A DNA stretch of 64,000 nucleotides from Armatimonas rosea (GCF_014202505.1 NZ_JACHGW010000002.1:1426001-1490000), one strand, 5' to 3'; numbered from the stretch's first letter, positions 49,965 through 58,354 are shown. Numbers and translations: made by a program. Notes: a model not told the origin generated them from the letters alone.

Positions 49965-51446
49965 ATGAACCCGGAATTTGAACGCGATCTCGGCATCACC
50001 CGCCGACAGTTTTTTGGTAAGAGCGCCACCGGAATCGGCATGGCCGCGCTCGCAAGCCTGCTCGGCGAAGAAACCGTCCACGCCCACTCCCCCTTCGCGA
50101 AGCCGGAGGGGGTCGGCGGTGGTGCCGCCGGGGGGAGGCTAGACGCGGGGGGCAACGCCAAAGCCAAGCGTGTGGTCGTCCTCTGGCAGGGCGGTGCACC
50201 CTCGCACGTCGATCTTTTCGACTACAAGCCAGGGCTGGAGAAGCTGCGCGGCACCGATGTGCCGGACTCGGTGCGCAAGGGGACACGCCTCTCGACCATG
50301 ACCAGCGGGCTCAAGAAGTTCCCCGTCCTGCCGTCGATCAAGCCCTTCAAGGCCTACGGCAAGTCCGGGATGATGCTCTCGGAGCTGCTGCCGCATATCG
50401 GGTCGCTCGCCGACGATATCTGCCTGATCCACTCCATGCACACCGAGGCGGTGAACCATGCGCCCGGCGTGACCTTCCTGCTCACCGGCTCTCAGATTCC
50501 CGGGCGGCCCAGCATGGGCGCGTGGGCGACCTACGGCCTAGGGAGCATGAGCAAGGACCTGCCCGCCTTTGTGGTCATGACCTCCACCGACACCGGGCGC
50601 ACCTGCGGCCAGCTCTTCTACGACTACTACTGGGGCAGCGGTTTTCTGCCGTCCAAGTTCCAGGGCGTCCGCTTCCGGAGCGAGGGCGAGCCGGTGCTCT
50701 ACCTCAAAAACCCCGACGGCCTCCCCGACGGGCTGCGGCGCAAGCAGCTCGACGATATCGGGGCGCTCAATGCCCAGCATTTAAGCGAGTACGGCGACCC
50801 AGAGATCGAGACCCGCATCTCCCAGTACGAGCTTGCCTACAAGATGCAGGCATCGGTGCCGGACTTGCTGGCGATCGAGAAGGAGCCCGCCCATATCCTG
50901 GAGCGCTACGGGAAAGATGTCCACCGACCCGGCAGCTACGCGAGAAACTGCCTGCTGGCGCGTCGGCTCTTGGAGCGCGGGGTTCGCTTTGTCCAGCTCA
51001 TGCACTCGGGCTGGGACCAGCACGGCAACCTCCCCACCCAGCTCGCCGAGCAGTGCCGCGACACCGATCAGTCATCGGCGGCACTGATCCTAGACCTGAA
51101 AGAGCGCGGCCTGCTCGACGACACCATCGTCCTCTGGGCCAGTGAGTTTGGGCGCACTCCGTTCGTGCAGGGCGACATGACCAAGGCTGCCTACGGCCGC
51201 GATCACCTCGGCTCGGTCTACAGTATGTGGGCGTGTGGCGGCGGCTTCAAAGGCGGCTATGTCCACGGTGCCAGCGATGACTTCGCCTACAACCCCGTCA
51301 AAGACCCCATGGACGGTCACGATCTCCAAGCCACTATTCTGCACCAGCTCGGAATCGACCACACCAAGCTCACCTACCGCTTCCAGGGACGCGATTTCCG
51401 CCTGACAGATGTCTTTGGCACTGTCCAGAAGAAGCTGATTGTGTAG
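49965..51446 (+). CDS. DUF1501 secreted protein with repeat insertion
   Basis: A 493-residue twin-arginine-exported protein (TRRQFFGKSATGIGMAALAS). The DUF1501 core begins near residue 66 (VVVLWQGGAPSHVDLFDYKP) and includes IHSMHTEAVNH, GRPSMGAWATYGLG, and WASEFGRTPFVQGD with GRDHLGSVYSMW. Residues about 42-62 (PFAKPEGVGGGAAGGR) are encoded by a family B element between the signal and the domain. Third gene of the operon. Paralogue of 10373-11833. Confidence 0.88.
   Translation: MNPEFERDLGITRRQFFGKSATGIGMAALASLLGEETVHAHSPFAKPEGVGGGAAGGRLDAGGNAKAKRVVVLWQGGAPSHVDLFDYKPGLEKLRGTDVPDSVRKGTRLSTMTSGLKKFPVLPSIKPFKAYGKSGMMLSELLPHIGSLADDICLIHSMHTEAVNHAPGVTFLLTGSQIPGRPSMGAWATYGLGSMSKDLPAFVVMTSTDTGRTCGQLFYDYYWGSGFLPSKFQGVRFRSEGEPVLYLKNPDGLPDGLRRKQLDDIGALNAQHLSEYGDPEIETRISQYELAYKMQASVPDLLAIEKEPAHILERYGKDVHRPGSYARNCLLARRLLERGVRFVQLMHSGWDQHGNLPTQLAEQCRDTDQSSAALILDLKERGLLDDTIVLWASEFGRTPFVQGDMTKAAYGRDHLGSVYSMWACGGGFKGGYVHGASDDFAYNPVKDPMDGHDLQATILHQLGIDHTKLTYRFQGRDFRLTDVFGTVQKKLIV
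50089..50138. repeat. Family B element within the DUF1501 gene
   Basis: CCCCCTTCGCGAAGCCGGAG, GGGGTCGGCGG, loop TGGTG, CCGCCGGGGGGAGG. It matches 3628-3675 except for the variable hairpin and is read in frame. Confidence 0.8.
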
Positions 51447-51586
51447 CCGGGGGATGGCCAGGGATTGGAAATCCCCGCCTCCCAGAAAGAGCGCCCCGTG
51501 GGCGCGGGAATCTGTCGCGCTCTCTGCGTCCTCGGGACGCTCTCTCTCTTCTGCCGGGGATTTCCAACCCCCGGCCAATCCCCGGC
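51447..51586. repeat. Interspersed palindromic element, family A copy 3
   Basis: Outer arms GGGATTGGAAATCCCC-type and GCCGGGGATTTCCAACCCCC, inner GAGCGCCCCGTGGGCGCGG and GCGTCCTCGGGACGCTC. Same blocks as 5051-5196, inverted. It precedes the promoter of the M28 gene by only a few bases. Confidence 0.82.
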
Positions 51587-51592
51587 GCAGGG

Positions 51593-51608
51593 TACAATTG
51601 TTTCCATG
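51593..51608 (+). promoter_or_regulatory. Leaderless -10 box of the M28 peptidase
   Basis: GGTACAAT ending at 51598, seven-base gap, ATG at 51606. The -35 position falls inside the family A element. Confidence 0.6.
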
Positions 51609-53225
51609 AAACGCTTCTCACTCTCCCTGGCGCTGACACTTGCGCTGGGCTCGCTTGCCTCGGCGCAGACCTTCTCGCCGGACTCTGTCAAGAACCACGT
51701 GGCTTACTTGGCCTCCGATGCGCTCGCAGGGCGTGGCTCGGGGACGCGCGGGAACGAGGCGGCGGCGAAGTATATCGCGGAGCAGTTTAAGAAAGCGGGG
51801 CTGAAGCCGGCGGGGACCAAGGGGTATCTCCAGCCGTTTGCGTTCCCAGCAGGGGTCGCGCAGGGGAGCAAGAACCGGCTCCAGGTGAGTGGCTTTGGAC
51901 GCTACGCCGCCGGGCAGACCTTTGAGCCGTCGCCGCTCTCCACCACCGGCGAGGTCAGCGGCGCGCTGGTCTTTGTGGGCGAGGGGGTGGAGTACTCTCA
52001 GGACGTGAAGGGCAAGATCGCGGTCGCCTTCTCCGGGGGCGAGGGCGGGGTTCGCAAGAAGGCCGTGGTCGCACGGGACAAGGGAGCGCTGGGGCTGATT
52101 GTCGCCTCCGCCGACGATGCGGCCCTGCGCTTTGAAGAGGGCGATGGCACCGATGCCGGCCTACCCATCGCGATTGTGCGCAAGAGCGTGATCGAGGCAT
52201 GGAAGGCCAAGGGCGGGACCCTCACCGCGACCCTCCAGACCGAGGTGAAGAAGCAGACCAAGACCAGCGCCAATATCCTCGGGCTCCTGGAAGGCTCGGA
52301 TCCGGCGCTCAAGGGTGAGGTGCTGGTGATCGGGGCGCACATGGACCACTTAGGCATGGGCGGAACGCACTCACTGGCGGAGAGCAAGGCACCGGCGATC
52401 CACCACGGCGCCGACGATAACGCGTCGGGGACGGCGGGGGTTCTGGAGCTGGCGGCGTACTTTGCCAAGAATCCTCCCAAGCGCTCGATCCTGTTTATGT
52501 GCTTCTCCGGTGAGGAGCTAGGCCTGCTGGGGAGCGCGCACTATGTCAAGAACCCCACCGTGCCGCTCGATAAGACCGTCGCGATGGTCAACATGGACAT
52601 GATCGGGCGGCTGGACCAAGATAAGCTGATCGCGGTGGGCAGTGGGACGTCGCCGGAGTGGAACCCGCTTTTGGATCGTCTCAATGCCGAGTCCAAGTTC
52701 ACCCTCGCCCGCTCCGAGTCTGGGTTTGGCTCCAGCGACCAGCAGTCGTTCTACAATGCCAAGATTCCGGTCTTGTTCTTCTTCACCGGCCTGCACGGCG
52801 ACTACCACCGCCCCAGCGACACCGCCGATAAGATCAACTACGCCGGTGAGGCAAAGGTGCTGGCCCTCGTCGCCCGTGCCGCCCAAGCCATCGCCGATGC
52901 CCCGACCCGTCCTGGCTTCACCCAGATCGCGGTGGTGCAGGAGCAGCCCGCCCGCTTCCGTGTCTCGCTGGGCTCGATCCCCGCCTACAGCTACGAGGGC
53001 GAGGGCGTCCAGCTGGATGGGGTCCGGCCCGGCTCACCCGCGGAGAAGGCCGGCCTGCAGAAGGGCGACATCATGATCAAGTTTGGCGAGCGGACCATCA
53101 AGAATGTCCAGGAGTACACCCTGGCCCTAGGCGAGCACAAGCCCGGCGATGTGGTGGAGATCGTCGTCAAGCGCGGCGAGCAGACCCTGACGCTAAAGGC
53201 AACCCTCGCGGCATCGAGCCGGTAG
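51606..53225 (+). CDS. Secreted M28 aminopeptidase with PA and PDZ domains
   Basis: A 539-residue exported zinc peptidase. Signal 1-20; M28 core with a PA domain inserted (about 105-205; VKGKIAVAFSGGEGG); zinc ligands His in IGAHMDHLG, Asp in HGADDNASG, Glu-Glu in FSGEELGLLGS, Asp in VNMDMIGR and His in HGDYHRPSD; PDZ domain about 450-535 (VQLDGVRPGSPAEKAGLQKG). Removes N-terminal residues from peptides outside the cell; the PDZ may bind C-termini of substrates. Alone with its own promoter. The longer frame upstream lies in the repeat. Confidence 0.93.
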   Translation: MKRFSLSLALTLALGSLASAQTFSPDSVKNHVAYLASDALAGRGSGTRGNEAAAKYIAEQFKKAGLKPAGTKGYLQPFAFPAGVAQGSKNRLQVSGFGRYAAGQTFEPSPLSTTGEVSGALVFVGEGVEYSQDVKGKIAVAFSGGEGGVRKKAVVARDKGALGLIVASADDAALRFEEGDGTDAGLPIAIVRKSVIEAWKAKGGTLTATLQTEVKKQTKTSANILGLLEGSDPALKGEVLVIGAHMDHLGMGGTHSLAESKAPAIHHGADDNASGTAGVLELAAYFAKNPPKRSILFMCFSGEELGLLGSAHYVKNPTVPLDKTVAMVNMDMIGRLDQDKLIAVGSGTSPEWNPLLDRLNAESKFTLARSESGFGSSDQQSFYNAKIPVLFFFTGLHGDYHRPSDTADKINYAGEAKVLALVARAAQAIADAPTRPGFTQIAVVQEQPARFRVSLGSIPAYSYEGEGVQLDGVRPGSPAEKAGLQKGDIMIKFGERTIKNVQEYTLALGEHKPGDVVEIVVKRGEQTLTLKATLAASSR

Positions 53226-53235
53226 GTCACTCACA

Positions 53236-53700
53236 ATGGATCAAGTTCGCCCGTGGCTCTATGTCGGCAAGCTCGCTGAGACCCTGGACTACACACGGCT
53301 CTTGACACACCGAATTGAGGCCATGCTCCAGCTCGCCGCGGAGGTCAAGCAACCGGGGATTGCCCAGCTCTATCTCAATGTCGACGATGGCAAGCCCCTG
53401 CCACCCGGTGCGCTAGAGAAAGGGGTGGCGTTTGTGCGGGAGCACCTGGCTCAGCACGAGACCGTCCTGATCGCTTGCGGTGCGGGTATGAGCCGCGCCC
53501 CCACGTTTGCGATCGCGGTGCTCTGTGAGGAAGAGGGGATCGGGCTCTTGGAGGCCTACGCCGCCGTCGTCGCGGTCCGGGGAATCGCCATGCCGCACCG
53601 TGCGCTCTGGAGATCGCTCTGTGAGTGGCGCGGCGAGGATGTCCCCTACGACGAAGTGCTGCGGCTCTGGAAAGAGGCGGGGGGAATCAACTATCTTTGA
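53236..53700 (+). CDS. Dual-specificity phosphatase-like protein
   Basis: A 154-residue protein of the tyrosine/dual-specificity phosphatase fold: PWLYVGKLAETLDYTRLLTH, LYLNVDDGKPLPPGALEKGV, and the P loop VLIACGAGMSRAPTF in which Cys and Arg of the CX5R motif are kept while the normally conserved His before Cys is Ala. The general acid Asp may be in NVDDGK. Could hydrolyse phosphate from protein Ser/Thr/Tyr or a sugar. Ten bases after the M28 gene, so probably cotranscribed. A palindromic terminator follows. Confidence 0.8.
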   Translation: MDQVRPWLYVGKLAETLDYTRLLTHRIEAMLQLAAEVKQPGIAQLYLNVDDGKPLPPGALEKGVAFVREHLAQHETVLIACGAGMSRAPTFAIAVLCEEEGIGLLEAYAAVVAVRGIAMPHRALWRSLCEWRGEDVPYDEVLRLWKEAGGINYL

Positions 53701-53723
53701 TCCCCCCGTTCTGATCGGGGGGA
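53701..53723. terminator. Bidirectional hairpin between convergent genes
   Basis: TCCCCCCG, loop TTCTGAT, CGGGGGGA, filling the complete 23-base gap between two stop codons. No T tract, so only a likely terminator. Confidence 0.5.
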
Positions 53724-54167
53724 CTACGGAGCCAGCTCCACGAGGACCATGCCGTGCTCGACACGGTCTTTCTTGCCGACATGAACCGCGGTGACCGTCC
53801 CCGCAAACGGCGCTTCAAGTGTCGCCAGCACCTTCATTGCCTCGACAATCGCGAGTGGCTGGTAGGCCTCCACGGTATCGCCGACCTGAACCAGCACCTC
53901 GGCGACCACACCGGTCATCGGGGCGGTGAGGCTCCCGGATCTCTTCGCCGCACGCTGCCGTCGCCCTGGGGTGGCGGGCGTGAGCACAAAGCTCCGTCCC
54001 TGCCAGCTGAGCCAGACCCGGCCCTGGGTATCGCGGGCGGCGGGGACGACCGTGCTGCGCCCTGCGTGCTGCACCTCGATATCGCCACTGGGGAGCAGGC
54101 GGGCGGTGGAGTCGGGGCCAAGAGGGGGGAGAGCGAGCTCTTGGTCGTTGTAGAGCCAGGTTGTCAT
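53724..54167 (-). CDS. Biotin carboxyl carrier protein of an acyl-CoA carboxylase
   Basis: A 147-residue protein. The last 75 residues are a biotinyl/lipoyl domain with the biotin site EAMKV (Lys is biotinylated) and the Pro-Met-Gly start (LTAPMTGVVAEVLVQVGDTV). The N-terminal part (EVQHAGRSTVVPAARDTQGR, RVWLSWQGRSFVL) matches the BT-like linker of methylcrotonyl- or propionyl-CoA carboxylase alpha subunits. It carries the carboxyl group from biotin carboxylase to an acyl-CoA. The carboxyltransferase is not in the window. Its start overlaps the thioesterase stop by four bases. Confidence 0.88.
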   Translation of the reverse strand: MTTWLYNDQELALPPLGPDSTARLLPSGDIEVQHAGRSTVVPAARDTQGRVWLSWQGRSFVLTPATPGRRQRAAKRSGSLTAPMTGVVAEVLVQVGDTVEAYQPLAIVEAMKVLATLEAPFAGTVTAVHVGKKDRVEHGMVLVELAP

Positions 54168-54715
54168 GCGACTGCCTCCGCGAGGAGCGTGTCCAGCTCC
54201 GTGTCGCTCAGGGCGGCGAACTGCTTGAGAAAGGCGTCGCGCTCCTTGCGGTACTCGATCCCACGCTCTCGGCGCATCTTTGCCTGAATAAAGCGCGCTT
54301 TATCGTCACGGGTGCGGCAGACCAGCCGAGGGACCGCACGCGGGCGTGGGTTCTCGACCTTGTCCAGCGCCACAAACGTGAAGTGGCAGGTATTGGTGTG
54401 GCGGGTCGCGCCGGTGGGGATGTCCTCGGCGTGGAGCGTGATCTCGATCTCCATCGAGGTCCGCCCGACATAGACCACCCGCGCCGCGATATGCAGCAGC
54501 TCGCCCACATAGACCGGCTCGTGGAAGTCGATACGGTCCACGGCGGCGGTCACCGCGACCCCGCCACAGTAGCGCGCCGCACAGACATAGGCGATCTCAT
54601 CGACCAGCTTCATCACCTGGCCGCCGTGGACATTGCCGAAGTGGTTGGCATCGCTGGCGTTCATGAAGATCGCGCTCCGCACCTCGGTCTCGTCGGCGTA
54701 CTTAAACTCAGTCAT
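54164..54715 (-). CDS. Acyl-CoA thioesterase (hotdog fold)
   Basis: A 183-residue hydrolase of the YciA/BACH type: FMNASDANHFGNVHGGQVMK is the hotdog helix with the active-site Asn/Asp and GG, and HFTFVALD the closing strand. It cleaves acyl-CoA to acid and CoA. It lies between the biotin carboxylase and BCCP genes with one-base spacing on one side and overlap on the other; coexpression with an acyl-CoA carboxylase is certain. Its C-terminal 60 residues are a charged helical extension. Confidence 0.88.
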   Translation of the reverse strand: MTEFKYADETEVRSAIFMNASDANHFGNVHGGQVMKLVDEIAYVCAARYCGGVAVTAAVDRIDFHEPVYVGELLHIAARVVYVGRTSMEIEITLHAEDIPTGATRHTNTCHFTFVALDKVENPRPRAVPRLVCRTRDDKARFIQAKMRRERGIEYRKERDAFLKQFAALSDTELDTLLAEAVA

Positions 54716-56188
54716 CTACTTTGTGTTTCTCCAGTGGTCGGTGGCGAGCCAGCCGGTTTGGCGCGGTTTCTCTGCAGCCCGCGAGGGCGGGGGCTGGCCC
54801 AGTGCGCTCAGAGCGAGCAGGATCTCGTCGGGGATAGTGGCGTTGGGTCTCCAGCCGGTGAAGCGCTCGGTGAGGAAGCCTGTGTGGAGCTCGCCCGCGA
54901 CAAAGGCGGGGTCGGCGAGGACGGCGCGTAGGTACTCGAGGTTGGTGGTGACTCCCAGCACGACAAAGCTTGCCAGCGCCTGATCCAGCCGCGCGAGGGC
55001 CGTGGCGCGGTCCGGGCCGGAGGCGATCACCTTGGCGAGCATGGGGTCGTAGAAGGGGGGGACCTCCATCCCCTCGGTGTAGCCCGAGTCGACACGAATC
55101 CCCGGCCCGCTCGGCTCGCGCCAGCGCAGGAGGGTTCCCAGCGACGGCAAGAAGCCCGTGGCGGGGTCCTCGGCGTAGACCCGTGCCTCGATACAGTGGC
55201 CCCGGGAGACGAGCTCATCTTGGGTGAGCGGGAGCGGCTTGCCCTGCGCGACCGCGAGCTGCCAGGCCACCAGGTCGGTGCCGGTGATACTCTCGGTGAC
55301 CGGGTGCTCGACCTGGAGGCGGGTATTGACCTCCAGAAAGTAAAACGCCTCGCCCGAGACCAGAAACTCGACCGTCCCCGCCCCGATATAGCCCGCCGCC
55401 TTCCCCGCGAGCACGGCGGCCTCGGCCATGCGTGCCCGGAGAGCGGGCGTGAGCGCGGGTGAGGGGGACTCCTCTAGGATTTTCTGGTGGCGCCGCTGGA
55501 TACTGCACTCGCGCTCGAAGAGCTGGACCACATTGCCGTGGGTATCGCCAAAGATCTGAAACTCGATGTGCCGGGGGCGCAGGACATATTTTTCTAGTAG
55601 CACACGGGAGTCGCCAAAGGCTGCCTGGGCCTCGCGCCGCGCCTCGGTGAGCTGGGGGAGAAAATCGGCGAGGTGGTCCACGCGCCGCATCCCGCGCCCG
55701 CCGCCCCCCGCCGATGCCTTGATGAGCAGGGGCGTGCCGATCCGCGCCGCCTCCCGCTCTAGAACCTCGTCGCGCTGGTCGTCGCCGTTGTACCCCGGCA
55801 CGCACGGCACGCCCGCGGCCTGCATCGTGTTCTTAGCCCCGATCTTATCGCCCAGCGCACGGATGACACTGCCGGGCGGCCCCACAAACGTGAGCCCCGC
55901 GGCGGCGCACGCATCGGCGAAGGCCGCGTTCTCCGAGAGAAAGCCGTAGCCGGGGTGGATCGCATCGGCCTGGAGGGTCTTGGCGGCAGCGAGAACGGCA
56001 TCGGTGCGCAGGTAGCTCTCGTGGGCGGGGCCGGGCCCCAGGCACACAAAGGCATCGGCGAGGTGAACCGCCGGCGAGTCGCGGTCGGCGTCGGAGGTGA
56101 CCACGACCGGGGAGATGCCCTGCTCCCGACACGCGCGGATAATCCGCACGGCGATCTCCCCGCGATTGGCAATCAGCAGTCGTTGCAT
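54716..56188 (-). CDS. Biotin carboxylase subunit of an acyl-CoA carboxylase
   Basis: A 490-residue ATP-grasp enzyme that carboxylates biotin with bicarbonate. Residues 1-115 form the Rossmann part (LLIANRGEIAVRIIRACREQ, DAIHPGYGFLSENAAFADA); the Gly-rich ATP loop KASAGGGGRGMRRV; ECSIQRRHQKILEESPSP; the catalytic FLEVNTRLQVEHPVTE; and RVYAEDP. The last 45 residues (TGWRPNATIPDEILLALSAL) resemble the alpha subunit linker of MCC/PCC, rather than an AccC. With the BCCP it makes up a split alpha subunit. Leaderless-like start after TACAAT. Confidence 0.93.
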   Translation of the reverse strand: MQRLLIANRGEIAVRIIRACREQGISPVVVTSDADRDSPAVHLADAFVCLGPGPAHESYLRTDAVLAAAKTLQADAIHPGYGFLSENAAFADACAAAGLTFVGPPGSVIRALGDKIGAKNTMQAAGVPCVPGYNGDDQRDEVLEREAARIGTPLLIKASAGGGGRGMRRVDHLADFLPQLTEARREAQAAFGDSRVLLEKYVLRPRHIEFQIFGDTHGNVVQLFERECSIQRRHQKILEESPSPALTPALRARMAEAAVLAGKAAGYIGAGTVEFLVSGEAFYFLEVNTRLQVEHPVTESITGTDLVAWQLAVAQGKPLPLTQDELVSRGHCIEARVYAEDPATGFLPSLGTLLRWREPSGPGIRVDSGYTEGMEVPPFYDPMLAKVIASGPDRATALARLDQALASFVVLGVTTNLEYLRAVLADPAFVAGELHTGFLTERFTGWRPNATIPDEILLALSALGQPPPSRAAEKPRQTGWLATDHWRNTK

Positions 56189-56203
56189 GATACGGCGATT
56201 GTA
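56186..56203 (-). promoter_or_regulatory. -10 box of the carboxylase operon
   Basis: GTACAATC on the minus strand (box at 56198-56203), nine bases from the ATG at 56188; the mRNA leader would be only two or three bases. Confidence 0.5.
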
Positions 56204-56232
56204 CCCAACTATCTCTCGCCGCCGAACTCAGG

Positions 56233-56248
56233 TATCATCTGGGGCATG
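56233..56248 (+). promoter_or_regulatory. Leaderless -10 box of the ChaN gene
   Basis: TATCAT at 56233-56238, seven-base gap, ATG at 56246. It shares a 57-base divergent region with the carboxylase operon. Confidence 0.5.
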
Positions 56249-57094
56249 ATGCGTGATGAGACAGAGAGCTGGCGGGTTGTGGAGGCGGCGACCGGCCGCG
56301 GGCTACGCTGGCGAGACCTTGCGGGGCGACTTGCCCAGGCCAATGCAGTCTTTGTGGGGGAGCAGCACGACGACCCCGAGACCCACAAGCTAGAGGCGCG
56401 CCTCTTTGCGGAGCTGCACCGGAAAGTGGGGCCGCGGCTCGCGCTGGCGATGGAGATGATCGAGCGCGACGGCCAAGCGGGCCTTGAGGATTATCTGGCG
56501 GGCAGGCTCGACGAAGCGGCGTTTACCAAGGCCGTGACTCTCTGGAAGACCTACCCGACCGACTACCGCGCGATGGTGGAGTACGCCAAGGCCAACAAGC
56601 TCGCGGTCTATGGCTCCAACGCGCCCAATAAGTTCGTGCGAATCGTCGGCCAGAAGGGCCTCGCCGGGCTGGAGAGCCTCTCGCCCGCCGACCGTGGCCT
56701 GGTCGCCGCTGCGGTCACGGCCCCCATGGGCGATTCCTACCAGAAGAAGTTCTTCGCGACCATGACGGGGATGGGCGCAAGCCATGGGCCGGGAATGGAC
56801 GACGCCATGCTACGGCGCATCTACGAGGCCCAGTGCCTGCGCGATGACACCATGGCGGAGACGATTGTAAAGGCGCTGGACAAGGGACACGTGGTCTACC
56901 ATGTCAATGGCAGCTTCCACTCCGACGGTGGCATGGGAACCGCGGCGCGCACGCTCTTCAAGCGCCCGCTGGGAACCCGGCTCGCACTGGTCAAGGCCGT
57001 CCCGGTCCCCGATGTGCGCAAGGCCGATCCCAGCGAGCTCAAGACCGAGGCCGACTGGCTGGTCTTTGTGCCTGCTCCGCCGGGTAAGAAATAA
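56246..57094 (+). CDS. ChaN-family haem/iron-binding protein
   Basis: A 282-residue protein of the ChaN/Tiki fold (DUF399): VFVGEQHDDPETHKLEARLF with the conserved GExHD motif, LALAMEMIERDGQAGLEDYL, and VVYHVNGSFHSDGGMGTAAR with the second His motif. ChaN binds haem pairs and is implicated in iron uptake; related Tiki proteins are peptidases. No signal peptide or lipobox here, unlike Campylobacter ChaN, so a cytosolic role is possible. The start is fixed by the -10 box; the long frame upstream is antisense. Confidence 0.85.
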   Translation: MMRDETESWRVVEAATGRGLRWRDLAGRLAQANAVFVGEQHDDPETHKLEARLFAELHRKVGPRLALAMEMIERDGQAGLEDYLAGRLDEAAFTKAVTLWKTYPTDYRAMVEYAKANKLAVYGSNAPNKFVRIVGQKGLAGLESLSPADRGLVAAAVTAPMGDSYQKKFFATMTGMGASHGPGMDDAMLRRIYEAQCLRDDTMAETIVKALDKGHVVYHVNGSFHSDGGMGTAARTLFKRPLGTRLALVKAVPVPDVRKADPSELKTEADWLVFVPAPPGKK

Positions 57095-57163
57095 GAATAA
57101 GAGCGCCGTTTCCTGGTAACACTGCAGGTAGCCTAAAACATCCTCCTGCCAACGATACCAGAA

Positions 57164-58351
57164 ATGGTCAATCGGTTTCCGCTCAGTTCTGCATCGGGGA
57201 CGTGCCCGCTGCCTGGTGTCGATGAAGACAAAGGGAGCGGGCTCTTGTCGTTGCCCTGCTTTGTGTGCCTGCCTCGGCTGACACAGCATCAGATAGGGTT
57301 CTGGATGCTCGTGGCGCAGGCAGTGGGGACTCTGGCGCTGTTCCTACTCCGCCCCGTCAGCCCTGTGCTGGCTGCGGTTCCCCTCTGGCTGGCGATCACG
57401 GCGCTGGCGGTAAATGCCCTGCTCCCGTTTGCCTACCGTAGCGGCGTAAAGCACATTCGGATGGTGGCGACCATGACCTACACGCTCCTGGTGAGTCTGG
57501 CGATCCCGGAGCCGTACGTAACCCAGCATGTCTGCGTTGCGCTTCCCTTACCTATCCTGGTGGCGATGGTGCTCCGGGGGACCTGCTGCATGACGGTCGG
57601 GGTGTTGCTGGAGTACCTGGTGCTCTTGCTCCGCTCTCATGCCAGTGGGGTCTACCTGCGTCCGGAGTCGCTGGTGATGGTCGCCATGATCAATGGGGGG
57701 CTCATTCTCGCACGAACCAGCATGGACCTGGCGCTTCGTGATGCCCAGGAGCAAAAGCGGCATGCGGAGGCACGCACCGCCGAGGTTCAGGCGGCCTACG
57801 GGGAGACGATCTCTGGCTGGTCGCGGGCGCTGGAGCTGCGCGACTCCGAGACCCAGGGACATAGCCAGAGGGTGACCGCGCTGACGCTCCAGCTCGCCAA
57901 GGAGCTACACATCCCCGAGGAGCAGTGGGAGGCGCTGCGCTGGGGTGCCCTGCTCCACGATATCGGCAAGATGGGGGTCCCCGATGAGGTCCTGCGCAAG
58001 CCGGGGGCACTCACGCCTGAGGAGCGCTTGATTATCGAGGAGCACCCCAGGATCGCCTACGAGCTCCTCAGACCTATCTCCTTCCTCAAAGACGCGCTCG
58101 TGATTCCCTACTGCCACCACGAGCGCTGGGATGGCAAGGGGTACCCACAAGGGCTTGCGGGAGAGAACATTCCTCTGGCTGCCCGCCTCTTCTCCATTGT
58201 CGATGTCTGGGATGCGCTCACCAGCGACCGGTCGTACCGGAAGGCGTGGAGTGTCGAGAAGTCCCGTGCCTACCTGGAGGAGCAGGCGGGGTGCGCCTTC
58301 GACCCCGCCCTTGTTCAGGCATTCTGTCGCATGCTCGCAGCGCAGCGCTAG
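57164..58351 (+). CDS. Membrane HD-GYP phosphodiesterase
   Basis: A 395-residue protein: up to six membrane helices in residues about 44-190 (GFWMLVAQAVGTLALFLL, AVPLWLAITALAVNALLPF), a coiled linker, and an HD-GYP domain about 210-390 with ALLHDIGKMGVPDEV and CHHERWDGKGYPQGL. These enzymes break down cyclic di-GMP and thereby favour motility over biofilm. All HD and GYP residues are present. The first 40 residues are not hydrophobic, so the true start may be later (for example the Met at GFWM). Confidence 0.88.
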   Translation: MVNRFPLSSASGTCPLPGVDEDKGSGLLSLPCFVCLPRLTQHQIGFWMLVAQAVGTLALFLLRPVSPVLAAVPLWLAITALAVNALLPFAYRSGVKHIRMVATMTYTLLVSLAIPEPYVTQHVCVALPLPILVAMVLRGTCCMTVGVLLEYLVLLLRSHASGVYLRPESLVMVAMINGGLILARTSMDLALRDAQEQKRHAEARTAEVQAAYGETISGWSRALELRDSETQGHSQRVTALTLQLAKELHIPEEQWEALRWGALLHDIGKMGVPDEVLRKPGALTPEERLIIEEHPRIAYELLRPISFLKDALVIPYCHHERWDGKGYPQGLAGENIPLAARLFSIVDVWDALTSDRSYRKAWSVEKSRAYLEEQAGCAFDPALVQAFCRMLAAQR

Positions 58352-58354
58352 CGG

